Of a stretch of 64,000 bases of DNA, positions 32,835 through 44,213 are shown piece by piece. Below the pieces are notes generated by a model. That model was not told the DNA's origin. It did not search any database and saw nothing but the letters and a program-made list of their open reading frames with translations. Source of the stretch: Lentinus brumalis (taxonomy: Eukaryota; Basidiomycota; Agaricomycetes; Polyporales; Polyporaceae); NCBI GenBank assembly GCA_001792895.1, contig MARA01000003.1:1984001-2048000 (forward strand), given 5' to 3'. Every line of letters begins with the position of its first letter. The first letter of the stretch is position 1. The translations under genes were made by a program, and so were the position numbers.

Positions 32835-35800
32835 ATGTCCGTGGAACAGCCGTCGCCTTCTTCTGTACCTGCGAGTGCGCGATTCACCCGTGGTGAGCAT
32901 TGTATGATCTAATACCGCACGCACTATCTTACTTTTCTTCCAGTGAAGCTCGGCAGCGTACTCAGTCGCCCTGATGTCCTGCAAATGTCTCTCCTCTGCG
33001 GAGTTTTGCCAACCTGTGATTTTACCGCTCAATATCAGCGTACCGTCTGCATGGAGGACGCCGCGGCTCTGTGCCAAAGCGACTCTGTGCTCGTTGCCGT
33101 TCGGGCCCCTGTGACCCTGTCATGCAACTCTGCAATCACCGAGATTGTCAGTTGTGCGCGTCTACACGGAATTCGCGTCGGGCGCACCATGAGCAATAGG
33201 GCTGCGTTATCGGGACTGTTGAGCGCGCACGCGTGTGTAGAATCCTGTGATGGTCTGGCTGCGATCCTTTACGTTAGCTCGGTGTATCCTGCAGCGACAC
33301 GCCCCCCTGTGCGCACTGAATCATCGCCACCCCTGCCCCCTGCCCCCTTCCCTCCCGAAGTTCTGCCGCGGATCGAAGTTGGTAGAATTGTTCGAGAGTG
33401 GTGCGAAGCATCTAGTTCGGAATCGTTTTCAGAAAGCGCGTGCGCGATTTGTGCCCGCATGACCCGGCAGACGGAGCTTTCTCGTATACGGGACACCTCG
33501 CTGGACCTGTCTGTCCTAGAACGGCCCGGAGAACTTGTCACCAGGGTGGAACGTTTCGACTTGTCGACACCTGTGCAGGAAATCCCGGGTCCTATCTTGT
33601 GTTCGGAAGGCGTAGAGCGGCAAGGGGAGCATCGTTATCTCGCTGTTTGCACGTCTTGTATCGCCGCGCTTCGTCGACACTGTATTCCGCGACACGCCCT
33701 TGCCAACGGTCGTTGGGTCGGCGCATGCCCGGAGATGCTGCGTGATTTGACATACGTTGAGCAGTTAATGATCGCCCGGTTCCGGCACAGTTTTTGCGTA
33801 GCGCAAGTCTCGTTAGGGCAACGCTACCTGGCGGCCAATGTCGTCACGTTCGGTCAGCCTGTCGAGCGGGCATACAAGACCCTTCCTCCCCCTCGGGCTG
33901 AAATGGAGCAGATATTAGCAATCCTGTTTGTCGGACCTGCTAGACCGTCGGATGCAGATGTGCGTCGTGTTCCTTTTCTGATGCGTCTTCGTCCACTCGT
34001 GCGATCCATTGAATGGCTGTCGTATAACAGCGACTGTTATGAGGGAGTGGAGGTGTCGGCGGAGAACTTGGCACAATACGAAGACGGTGCCCCTCCTGTG
34101 GGCATCGTGCATCGGAAAACGTCGAGTCTGTCAGACGCAAGCAACATGGCCTCCTATGAGAGCGTTCCCGAACGTGGAGTTCAGCACGGCGAGTGTGCAT
34201 TTATCGTACATGCTCTGACCGAAGAGGATCTGGCAGACATGGCGTACGATGCGAAAATTGCGCATGTGCTGCGCTACTTCGAGCAGGGCGGTAAGGCCAT
34301 GGCGTACGGGCACGACGAGAAGCCAGAGTCTATCTATCACAATCCTAAGCTGTATCCTGGTATGTTTCCTTGGCTGTATCCGTACGGACTGGGCGGGTTT
34401 GACAACACTAGAATGAGGGTTAAGCTTGATCATATTTCGCATGTTCGAGCAAATCTCCTGTACGCGGATCGTCGCTTCCAGGAAGATCGGTGCTTCCCAT
34501 TCATTGTGTACAATCACATCAGCAAAGTCGCACATCAACTTACCGATCTTACGGACATTCCGTAAGATGTGTAGGATGGTGTAAGTTCTAAGATGGTCGG
34601 TCTTAGTTAAGTTATGTAGCGATCCCTTTGTAAGATGACTGGACTTACGTGGAATCTTAGAAGCAACTTACAGCAACTTGTTCAGCGACTTATTCAAGCA
34701 TGTACACCTTACACGGGATCAACCTAGCGTACCAAATCAAGCCGTGGAGTAGGAAACACTCTATTCAGGGGTACTACGACATGCGATGAACTATAGATAC
34801 ACTAGGATGTACGAATATACGACACCTGTCCTCACCGTGCTCATGCCACCGCCCTTCGGAGCAACACGCGCTGAATACCAATGTCGGGATACGGTCAGTG
34901 TACGTCATGTGTGGGTATTATATCAAACATACCTGTTCGAGCCACGAGTCGGGCGCGCATATTGAGGCTGCGTGGCATCAACCATGCAGTGACACGTGCA
35001 ACATAGCGCAGGCCAAGGTTGAGAGCCGTCTAGACCATGGTCAGCAGTCGGTCTGCACATATGTGAGACACAAGACGTGCCTTATGAACCTCCACGGGAT
35101 AGCATATTCACCGCTGCCCAGACGAGCGAGTAGTCACACAGACCAGCTACGATCGAGCGATGTGTAATGCAAAAACATCTTCGCCAATCTGTGTATCCGA
35201 ATCTCAACAATCTTTTGTAAAGTAGTAAGCTGCGTAAGCGAGAGCGACACTGGTAACATACCTTGAAACTACCCCGATGAACGAGCGGCGGTGGCATGCC
35301 GGAGATCTTCAGCCTGCGAGTCTGCCCTGGACTACGGCGATGACCGTGTACACGAGGTGAGATGCATAGCATGAAGTGCTCCCAGAAATGTGTTGTTCTA
35401 TGGGTGGGGTGCAAACCAAGATGCCGAACAAGAACTGGACTTACCATGCCCTTCATACCATGCAGCGGCCACCTGGCACCCTCCCACATATTCGCCCACC
35501 CGGTTTTCATGCCCTAATCGAGCACACAAGGATCCTGCGTGATGTAGACGTACTAGATTGCACCAAGTCAAGGGAAGGGGAGTAATGCCGGCAAGCTACA
35601 TAGTTCCACAGCGGATTTCCAGCAGTTCACCAGCCAAGGTAAGCACAGAGCACAAGATCTACGGCCGAGCTCAAGTACAAGATGTCGAGAGAGCCAGCGC
35701 CGTGGTGAAGCAGTGAGTGCGAGGACGAAAAACAACCAAGTCTCCCATCCTAGGCGCGGGGCAGATTTAGGGCAGGCGCGAGATGGGCGCTCGTCCCTTG

Positions 35801-38800
35801 TGCTCTGCGCCCTGGCAGGCTTGAAACTTGCCTCCCTATCCCTTTCAACTTGTTTCCAAGACTCCAAGTGCGTAGCGAAGGCCTCTTAGACGTGATTCAA
35901 CGAGGTTTACTCAAGAAACCCGAGGGCATGTCAGCCTCGTCAGCGCTTGTTACCGTAAGTACCGTAAGATCTCTAAGATGCCTGTAAGCTGCTGGCTGGT
36001 AAGTTGTAATTTGACCCGCAAGACCAAAGATGGCGTAAGACCCGTAAGTTAATGTGTGATTTTGCTGATGCAGCGTCAGATCAAGAGTTGCGGGCACGGG
36101 GGATATTTACTTACCCAAAAGGGTTACTTTCACGATGTCGCGCAGAAGATCGTTGACATTGACCGTGAGGCGTTGGATAGTATCATAGACCGTGCCGGGG
36201 CTGGGGAGTTTGTATCGCCGAAGACGGCAGGGGAGAAGTCCTGTTTCGATCTCATTAACATTGTTGACCGAGTCGCAAGTCATGTCGAAGGTTCTGCCAC
36301 GCAAAAGAAATTTCAGCGCAATGAGATTCGGTCACTCATCTATGCGAAGGGCGTACCAATTTTCTTTATCACGTTCGCTCCAGCTGATTTTAAGAATCCG
36401 CTGTGCTTGTATCTCTGTGGAGAGAAAGTTGACCTACGAGATGGTGCGCCTCTTTTGCGGAGTTCGGACGATCGGCTGCGGGCGATTGCGCGCAACCCTG
36501 TCGGGGCGGCACGATTTTTTGATTTCATGGTTAACTCCTTCTTACGAATAGTACTTCGCGTCGGAGCCAAGACTCCTGGTTTGTTCGGATTTCCTGACGC
36601 GTATTACGGGACGGTCGAGGCTCAAGGAAGACTCACCCTTCATCTTCATCTTCTCCTTTGGATTCGGGGGAGCGTCAGTCCTCAGGAATTGAGGGACCGT
36701 ATGTTGTCGGATGGCGCTTTCGAGACTGGGCTGCTTGACTGGTTAGAGCGTTGTCATCAGGGCCAGTTCAGCACTGCTTCTGAAGCGCACCTTGCGAGCG
36801 AGCTGGAAGAGGAGTTTCTAGACAACCGGTTCGGCGAACCCCGAGTGCGCACTAGGCTTAGAGCCGGTGCAAGGGACCCTGCGACGGTGATGCCCCGCTC
36901 GCCGCCTTTTGATCTTGACAGTACTGCAACGCTCGATGGTTGGTACGATGACATGTTGCACGATGCCGATCGCGTGCTCTTCATGTCCAACCGCCATGAC
37001 AAGCATCACGGAAAAGGTTGCTGGCGAGGCGATCCTCCCGTGTGCCGCGCCCGGTTTCCACGCGAGTTGTTGCATAGAACAGAGATTGACCGGGCCACAG
37101 GTGCTATCCGGTTTCGCCATGAGCATCAGTGGTTAAACACGTTCAATCCGGTCTTAGCTTACCTGCTCAGATGCAACCACGACGTGACTTGTTTACTCTC
37201 AGGCACCAGTGTCAAAGCCGCGATGGCGTACGTTACAGACTACGTGACGAAAACAAAGCTTACAACTGAAACGTTTTTCGAGACGGTGCGCTCAGTGTAT
37301 GAGAGAAATTCCGATCTACTGCTAGACGCACCCACTGCGGCGACCGATGTCGCGAAGAGTTTGATTGTGAAGGTTGTCAATGCGATGACCTCGTCCGCAG
37401 AGACCGGAGGGCCTGCTGTATGCGCTTCTTTGCTCGGCCAACCGGACCATTACACCGATCATGCATTTCGGGTCTTTTACTGGTATCCGTATTGTAAAGC
37501 TGCTAAAGAACATTATCTGTCTGAAGAAGATCGGGCGGCCGCGCAGACCGACCGAGTTATGCTTGGCCGGAATCAGACCGGTGTGTTCCAGCTCGATAAG
37601 GTGCTCGACTACACCTGCCGACCTGCGGTCTTCCAGCAGTGCTCCCTGTACGAATTCATGCGGACAACTCACCTTGTGCGGAAACCGGCTAACGCGACTG
37701 CAGCCCTGGAGGAGTTCACCAGCTTAGACGATTCTTGTCCCATCGACGACACGTATGACGTTTTCCCTGAAGATGAGGAATGTGAGGAAGATCTCGCCGG
37801 CGATTGCGATCAAGCCGAGTGCGATAACAGTCAAGTTGAGGACGCTGTTGTTACAGGTCGCGGGTTTCCGTTGGGTATTGGCCACCCGTTGCGCGCGTCG
37901 CACTTGTTATACTCTAGACGGAAGAGCTGTGAGCTGAACTTCATAGGTGGCTCGCTTCCGAGACCAGACCGAGGCGACCGCGAGGAGTACTGCTTCACCA
38001 TGTTAGTCTTCTTTAGGCCCGGAGGTTGGCGAAGAGGATCAGACTTAAAAGGAGATAGTGAGACTTGGGCAGAAGCCTACGCTCGCACGGTGTTTTCTGC
38101 AACTCACCTGCAGATCATGAAAAATATGAATGTTTTGTATGAGTGCCTTGATGCGCGAGACGACTATGCGGCTCTTCGGCGAGAACAGGGATGTAATCTT
38201 GGTGCATCTATGGGCGGTCTCGGTCAGGATGATGTCGATGAGTTGGACCGTGAGATCCCGGGTTTGAATGACATGCCTTACGATCACACGGAGGACAGTC
38301 TGGGTTTACTGCTGGACCAAAGCGGCATGGGCAAGCGTAGTTCCAAAAATCGAGAAGAGATGTCCACCGTTCGCGCTATTCTCAATGCGCACGGTGGCGG
38401 CCCAGTCGTCCAATACGGGTCGACTGTTAGCACGGGGTGCGATGGCATTCCCAAACGTACCGCCGCACAGTGGAAGACCCTGGTACAGTCGTCTCGTCAG
38501 CGTGTCATGGATATAATGAAAGGACAGAATTTACTTCATAGCCAGGACGGGTCTCATCCTCCGGGCGTGCCTTCTTTGCTAGCCGGCACCGTGTCTGTAC
38601 TCACCCTTGAGCAGTTTAATGTTCTGCGCCATATGCACCTCGACGTCTCTCGTGGACCTCAGGACCCTAATTTACTGCTTCTTCACGGCGTCATCGAGAC
38701 GTTTCATCTAAACGATGAGCAGGTGAGAGCGTTCAGCATCGTCGCCCGGCATTTGCACCACCACGACAAGGAGCCGCTCCGCATGTACTTGGGGGGCATG

Positions 38801-41451
38801 GCCGGGACTGGTAAGAGCACTGTGCTGAAAGCGCTCATGACCTTCTTGCGTGAGCGTGGGGAAGAGCACCGCTTTATAGTGCTCGGCCCGACAGGTACAA
38901 GCGCTGCGTTAGTTGGCGGTTCGACTTATCACTCAGTGCTCGGACTAGGTGTCTCCAAAGATGAAGATCTTCGTTCCTCCATAACTTCGCTCGAGAAGAT
39001 TCGATGTCGTTTGGAGCGCGTGGATCTAGTGTTTATTGACGAGGTGTCTATGATATCGTGCGTTGACGTGTTTATCATCCACACGCAGTTAACTAAAGCG
39101 TTCGGCGATTCCACTCTTAGCTTCGGGGGCAAGAGCGTCATTTTCGCTGGCGATTTCGCGCAACTGCCCCCTCCTGGTCGAGCGGCGTCATTATACAGTA
39201 ACAACGTTGGCGTCTGGTCCCGGTCAGCGAAACCATACGCCCAGAAATGTGCTATAGGTAAGGCTTTATGGCATCAGTTCACGACTGTGGTGCTTCTCCG
39301 GCAGAACATGCGCCAACGAGGCATGTCTGACGAGGACATTCGTTTCCGCCGTGCTCTTGAAAACCTGCGGTATGCTCGATGTAGTCGGGATGACGAAGCG
39401 TTGTTCATGAGCCGTGTATGCCGCCCTGATCGCGGGAGCACCGCGCATCTTTCACCGCAATTTCGATCTGTGTCCATCATCACAGCACGCAATGCTCACC
39501 GAGATGGCATTAATTCTATCAGGGTGCGACAGTACGCAGCAGAACATAATCTTCCCTTGTTTCGCTTCCATTCTCTTGATAGATGGGGTCGCAACAAGGG
39601 AAGTGCGTCTGTCCGTCAAGCGCAGCGTCATTTCGACCGCACAGTTGATCCCGTCCGGACGACGAACGCGATTACTCCTAAACTACAAGCTGCGTTGTGG
39701 GATATTCCCCGGCGATGACTCAACATCATGTTGGAGTGTTGGAAATTTGCAAGGGCATGCCGGTGCTGTTGAAATACAATGAGGCAACAGAGCTGTGCGC
39801 GACCAACGGTGCTGAGGCTATCGTCCACGATTGGATCAGTCATATGCACAATGGGCGGCATGTGCTCGATACTCTTTTCGTGGAGTTGGTGAATCCTCCG
39901 CGTACGGTACAACTGGAGGGACTGCCGGAGAACGTTGTGCCGTTGACCCGAACCAGAAAGAGTGTGCGATGCACCCTTCCGGTCGATGATTTGCAAGTAT
40001 CCGTATCTCGAGAACAAGTCATGGTCTTGCCTAACTTTGCAATGACAGACTTTGCCAGTCAAGGGAGGACACGTATATTCAACGTCGTGCACCCCCGGTT
40101 TTGCCGCAACCACCAATCGCTCTACACATGTTTGTCGCGAAGCGCTTCGTTGGCTGGTACGTTATTGATTGATTCGTTTTCTCCTTCCAAGATCAAGGGA
40201 GGGGCCTCCGCGTCCCTGCGCAAAGAATACCGCGAGTTGGAGTTGCTGGACGACATTACTCGTCTTCGCCACAGCGGTACCCTTCCCGATGCAGTATCTG
40301 GGATTACCCGCGGCGACTTACTGTCGAAGTACGTTGCGTGGAGAGGCGTGCGCTACGTTCCAGACTCCGTGCCTGCTGCTTTGAACTGGGCGCAGGCATC
40401 TACCGCCGAGCTTGCGCTCTCTCAGAGTGGGTATGCCGCTCTGACTATCCGCAGCGACTCAGATGTTGAGGTTGTTTCGTTAGGGAAACGTGTTCGTCCC
40501 GTCGGACAGTGGTGTCCGCGCAAACGACAAAATCCGGGCGCGGTGCCGGACCGCGCTGCTTACGACCGTCCTGGTCAAGTGCATCCCGCCGCGGTGTCCG
40601 TTCAGGCAACTAATGGTCGATTCGGATTGAGGTGGGACTCAGTGGATCACAGCTGTGGTTATGACGCACTCCTCACTGTTCTTTGGAACTTGACAGTCGA
40701 CCGTGGCTTGCCATGGTTGTCCGCCATATCTCCAGGCAACGATCTATTACAGTCAGTGTCGGCGTCATTTCTGCTTGCACATCATGCTCCCGACTATCTT
40801 GAGGTCGGGCGTGACGCCCTACGCGACAAACTGTTCGTTCTTGACCGCGATGCGTACCCCCGACGAGGTACCGCTGGCATTGTGCTCTCAGAATTGGCTC
40901 GAGTGTTGCTGCGACTGACGCATGCGTTTGGCTCGGCGGAAGCTCCGTGCATCGTCTGTGGCAGTATCGTGCGTCACGTACCAGATGTGGTCTCGACTTG
41001 TATGTGGTCAATCGACCCGTTTTGGTGGCATGCCGTCTTCCCGCAGTCTCAATCAGTATCCGCGCAGGAGTTCATGGATGCGTCTAAGGATACTCCGTTG
41101 ACGGTTCCGTGTTCTTCCTGCGCCACACCGTGTTCCGTGCGGCACGAGCTGAACAGTGCGCCGCCATTGTTACTGTTTGAGTCCCTTCCGGGAATGGCGA
41201 TTACGCCATGCGAAACGCTAACCAGCGTTGTGGGCGGACAAAGCGTCTGTTGGAGACTTGTGGGTGTAGTTTACTTCGGCTGGCGGCATTATACTTGTCG
41301 CTTCATGGACGAAGACGGCCAGTTCTGGTACCATGACGGAGTAACGACATCTCGGTATTGCATCCGCGAGTCCACATCTTATAACGATGCGTGGCTATCT
41401 ACTGCGAGGTCGCGTTCTCATAGCCATCTTATTTACGAAAACATCACCTGA
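32835..41451 (+). pseudogene. Helitron Rep/Pif1-helicase with C-terminal USP-like domain, interrupted
   Basis: Start at 32835; a short exon ends at 32892 and the main frame resumes at 32944. The N-terminal part has the cysteine-rich and NPKLYPGMFPWLYPYGLGGF motifs of fungal RepHel. The frame is interrupted at 34517-36070 by a TIR element, then resumes with QRQIKSCGHGGYLLTQKGYF. The Rep nuclease follows: HUH-type RLTLHLHLLLWIRG near 36640 and two tyrosines in YVTDYVTK near 37230. The Pif1 helicase has Walker A GGMAGTGKST (near 38800) and Walker B FIDEVSM (near 39035). A missing C at CCCC 39707-39710 shifts the frame; the second part runs to 41451. Its C-terminus has SCGYDALLTVLWNL, paired cysteines (CIVC, CSSC) and HYTCRFMDEDGQFWYHDG, the Cys and His boxes of a ubiquitin-protease-like fold. 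Without the two breaks it would be about 2350 residues. Confidence 0.9.
34517..36070. mobile_element. 1.55 kb TIR element inserted in the RepHel gene
   Basis: The ends form an imperfect ~40 bp inverted repeat starting catcagcaaa, then a cacat(c/t)aacttac core and further (c/g)g(a/g)tcttacg. Both ends are crowded with cttac/gtaag repeats. A CA dinucleotide flanks each side as a likely target duplication. Removal of the element plus one CA rejoins the host frame exactly, from FIVYN to QRQIKSCG, which supports these limits. No transposase was recognised inside, so it is probably non-autonomous. The superfamily is undetermined. Confidence 0.82.
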
Positions 41452-41523
41452 GGCACCTTAAACCCTGCACGACGTATCGCCCTATCCACTGTAAGCATCA
41501 CGTCGTCTGCGAGAATAACTGAC

Positions 41524-41929
41524 TCACTTGCGCCCCGCCTTCATTGCGACAGATCTGTCCTCTTGCCTAATGTTCACCAGGCGTCTTGCAGACAAGCCAA
41601 CTTTGTATATGAGGACTGCCTTCGGAATTTGTTCGGTTCTCTGAACGTCACCCGTCCCTTCAGGACGAACGATGAACACGGCGTATTGACGCCAGATTGG
41701 CTTGTAGCGTCTCCTGCCGAACAGATACTCCACGTCGAGGGTTTCTCCTGGCCCAAACGTCGCCTCCGTCTGCGGAATGTCTACCCCCCCTGCGGACTCG
41801 TAACGATGCACAACTGTGTGCATGAACCGCATAGAGCCGTCGCCGGAGATGTGAATTGCCCTGATGGAAAGCGGCTACACCTACGTGAGCGTATTGTCAC
41901 CTCCGTGGATTGTTACTCACGACGAACAT
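41524..41929 (-). CDS. Helitron cargo: small protein of unknown function
   Basis: A TATA box on the minus strand (TATATAA, 41975-41969) lies 40 nt before an ATG at 41929. A 46 nt intron (41920-41875) joins MFV to PLSIRAIHISGDGSMRFMH, giving about 119 residues that end SVAMKAGRK. It contains a central FGPGETLDVEYLFGRRRY segment and no recognised domain. The basic C-terminus could contact nucleic acid, but that is a guess. It faces the RepHel gene tail to tail, with ~70 bp between stops. The region from 41976 to 42124 upstream is promoter-like and holds no other gene. Confidence 0.55.
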
Positions 41930-42124
41930 GCTTGAAACGGTTGTTTGCTGACGGCGTGAGCTGAGCAATTATATAGAGTCTCGCGGATGGACTAGCCCCT
42001 CGCCGTTGGTTCCGACTGCATGTTCTCCCGCACGGGAGTCTCGCGTCACGGATGGATTCGATATAGTCTAACCGCAGCTAAGTTCCGGTGTCTGTGGCGA
42101 TCCGGTCTGGATTGCAATTGTGGT

Positions 42125-42130
42125 TATAAA
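42125..42130 (+). promoter_or_regulatory. TATA box, cargo family gene 1
   Basis: TATAAA 42 nt upstream of the ATG at 42167. Spacing matches several other cargo genes of this element. Confidence 0.55.
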
Positions 42131-42166
42131 CCTGGGCTTACCTAGCGTCGACTGTAGTCCATTTCA

Positions 42167-43057
42167 ATGCCTCTGATAGACTATCTCAGGTACGCTTCCT
42201 CCACTTCCACTTACTGTGTCTGATTTTCGTTTAGCTCGGATGAAGAGATCGATGTTCGACTCCCCGACCAGGCGTCCGATGTGTCCGCTGCATCTGCTGC
42301 GGGGAGTCCGCGCTCTTCTTCCTCCAATCACCGTTTGGATGAGTTCGAAGGGGTCCACGATCCGGATCGGTTTGAAGTAGATGTATGGGTGACGGCGGCG
42401 GATGTTTGGTACGTGCAGCCACTCGCTCCTCATTCGCTACTAAACATTCCGTTTCAGTCACCTCCAAGGCTTTCTAGACCGGGATATTGCGCATCAACAT
42501 GTGTGCTGGATTACAACTCCAGTCGCTAACCTCTGGGACGAAAATCAGATGCTCGTATGTCCGGGGGCGCCCCGGTCGTGTTCAGACTAATCGGCAGCGT
42601 GTGGTCACACATGTGTTACATGACATGTGAAGACTTTGGTTCCATCTCAATCACGGTGGACCTCCTGCGTCCGATCGACAAGGATGCAGTTAACAACATC
42701 CTCGGAGCGGCGTTGCCCGAGATCGGTGCCGCTCTAGTCCAAGCTACCACCGAGCCCTTGTCATCGTCCTATGTCTGTTCTTCTTTCCTTGTTTAATCGA
42801 TTCTCATTCAACCTTCGCAGGCGTTCCAAGACTTATATGACGCAACCCGCAGTTCTATTCACGCGACGCCTCGGATTGGGCTGAACTCACTGTTGGCAGG
42901 AGATATTGTGATGCTCGAAGTGCATGTCATGCGCACGCCTGTCACCGACAGCGAACAGTGGCGTACCGAGCTCCGTCTCCTCACCGTCGCTCGGCTCGCA
43001 AGGGCTCCCCGAGTTGCACGAGAGCGATCTCAGCTCCTGTTTCCGTACGTGATGTAA
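42167..43057 (+). CDS. Helitron cargo family protein 1 (two-domain, possibly OB-like), apparent frameshift
   Basis: Start MPLIDYLSSDEEIDVRLP; exons 42167-42189, 42235-42408, 42458-about 42772 and 42821-43057. After an acidic/serine-rich N-terminus, module 1 runs from HLQGFLDRDIAHQHVCWI through APVVFRLIGSVW to ITVDLLRPIDKDAVNNILGA. Module 2 starts FQDLYDATRSSI and has the signature LLAGDIVMLEVHVMR then TELRLLTVARLARA. The same order and motifs recur in five more genes to the right. The frame slips at a GGGGG run (42562-42566); one extra G restores LVCPGGAPVVF. Function unknown. The alternating hydrophobic strands around GDIVMLE suggest a small beta-barrel such as an OB fold, by eye only. Confidence 0.68.
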
Positions 43058-43073
43058 ACTGTGCGTTCGGCTG

Positions 43074-43080
43074 TATATAA
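43074..43080 (+). promoter_or_regulatory. TATA box, nucleotidyltransferase-like gene
   Basis: TATATAA 49 nt before the ATG at 43123. This spacing supports 43123 over the earlier out-of-frame ATG at 43091. Confidence 0.55.
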
Positions 43081-43122
43081 GCTACGTTGGATGGAACGGT
43101 GTTCACCCGCGTCTCCCTCACC

Positions 43123-44076
43123 ATGTTCACTCCTGCGCCCACTCTTTTCGGACTGTGCCCCTCCCTTCAGGATTATCTGCTCGCGTTTGTCGACCTGCGA
43201 AGCCTCCAGAAGTTTCGTTCTGCCTCTCTCCTCGCGGATCGTTTCGTAACCGCGTATCTCATGCGGTACCTGGCACGCTCAGTCAACCCATTCGTGGCTG
43301 ACGCCGACTCGTTTCTCCGATTCCTCGACTCTACCGACGCTGTCATTTCCGGGTCCGCTGCCACCGCGGTTCTGCTGCGCACCCGCTGGGTGAACACGGA
43401 CCTCGACGTGTATGCCTCACACGACGCGCAGCCTCATGTCGTTGTGTACCTCATGGAGAACGAAGGATACGAACTGCGGGACGATCCACTGGGCCCCTAC
43501 TACGCAGACGACGAACCCGGACCCGCAACAATCGCGTCCGTCACCCGCCTATGCAAAGGCACATTCCACATCGACGTCATTCAGAGCCGGACCTCGTCGA
43601 CGCTACTGCCCATCGCTGGATTTTGGTGTACGGGTCTCATGAACTTCGTGTCGCTGCGGTGGTACTGCCTGACGTACGTCGACCTCACCGAATCCAGGCG
43701 TTCGCTTCTAGCTCCGTCTCGCCTGCTCGATCATCGTTTCCCCACTCCTCGCATCCTCCAGCTCATGGCCAAGTACCACAATCGAGGCTTCGACTTCCGC
43801 TTACACGCCATCGAGTGGCCGACCTCTCTGGATACCACCGCTATTTGCCACGGTCTCGATTCCGCCGAGTGCCCTCTCACTCCTCGGTTTTTCGGAGACG
43901 AAGCGTGCGTCTCGGGGAGCTTCGTGACGTACGCGGACATGTCCACTTCCCCGTTCGGTGCCTTACGTTATCGAGAGTCGGTGTCTTGGGTGCGGGGCGG
44001 ACATGCATGCGGACCTGCCTGTAGTGCGACTACTGATTTTCTTCCTTCTCGTATATCTTCGTTGACCCTGGTTTAG
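43123..44076 (+). CDS. Helitron cargo: F-box-like plus nucleotidyltransferase-fold protein
   Basis: Single exon of 317 residues starting MFTPAPTLFGLCPSLQDY. Residues ~8-50 form a short leucine-rich helical segment (LLAFVDLRSLQKFRSASLLA) resembling an F-box-like start. Residues ~73-100 hold the minimal nucleotidyltransferase signature: AVISGSAATAVLL, then NTDLDVYAS, that is GS followed by D-x-D. A likely third acidic strand is GTFHIDVIQ. The C-terminus has two CxxH/CxxxC-like pairs (GHACGPACS). Agaricomycete genomes carry many such GS/DLD proteins of unknown role; some relatives in other groups are antitoxin-system or tRNA-modifying nucleotidyltransferases. No substrate can be inferred. The gene is intact and intronless, unlike its neighbours. 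Confidence 0.65.
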   Translation: MFTPAPTLFGLCPSLQDYLLAFVDLRSLQKFRSASLLADRFVTAYLMRYLARSVNPFVADADSFLRFLDSTDAVISGSAATAVLLRTRWVNTDLDVYASHDAQPHVVVYLMENEGYELRDDPLGPYYADDEPGPATIASVTRLCKGTFHIDVIQSRTSSTLLPIAGFWCTGLMNFVSLRWYCLTYVDLTESRRSLLAPSRLLDHRFPTPRILQLMAKYHNRGFDFRLHAIEWPTSLDTTAICHGLDSAECPLTPRFFGDEACVSGSFVTYADMSTSPFGALRYRESVSWVRGGHACGPACSATTDFLPSRISSLTLV

Positions 44077-44213
44077 ACTCACGGCATGTAACCATCGCAT
44101 AGCTTCGGAACAGTTCTACTCGTCATGCGCGACTTCATTCGTCATGGTCCTACTTAAACTTCCTCTAATCCTGTCCCTCTGTTAGAATCATATTATCGTC
44201 ATGATCTTCCTCA

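Noticed and set aside
34600..36000. Insert in RepHel as a long intron
   Set aside because: Ends are inverted repeats with a CA duplication rather than GT-AG borders, and 1.5 kb is far longer than any other intron in the window.
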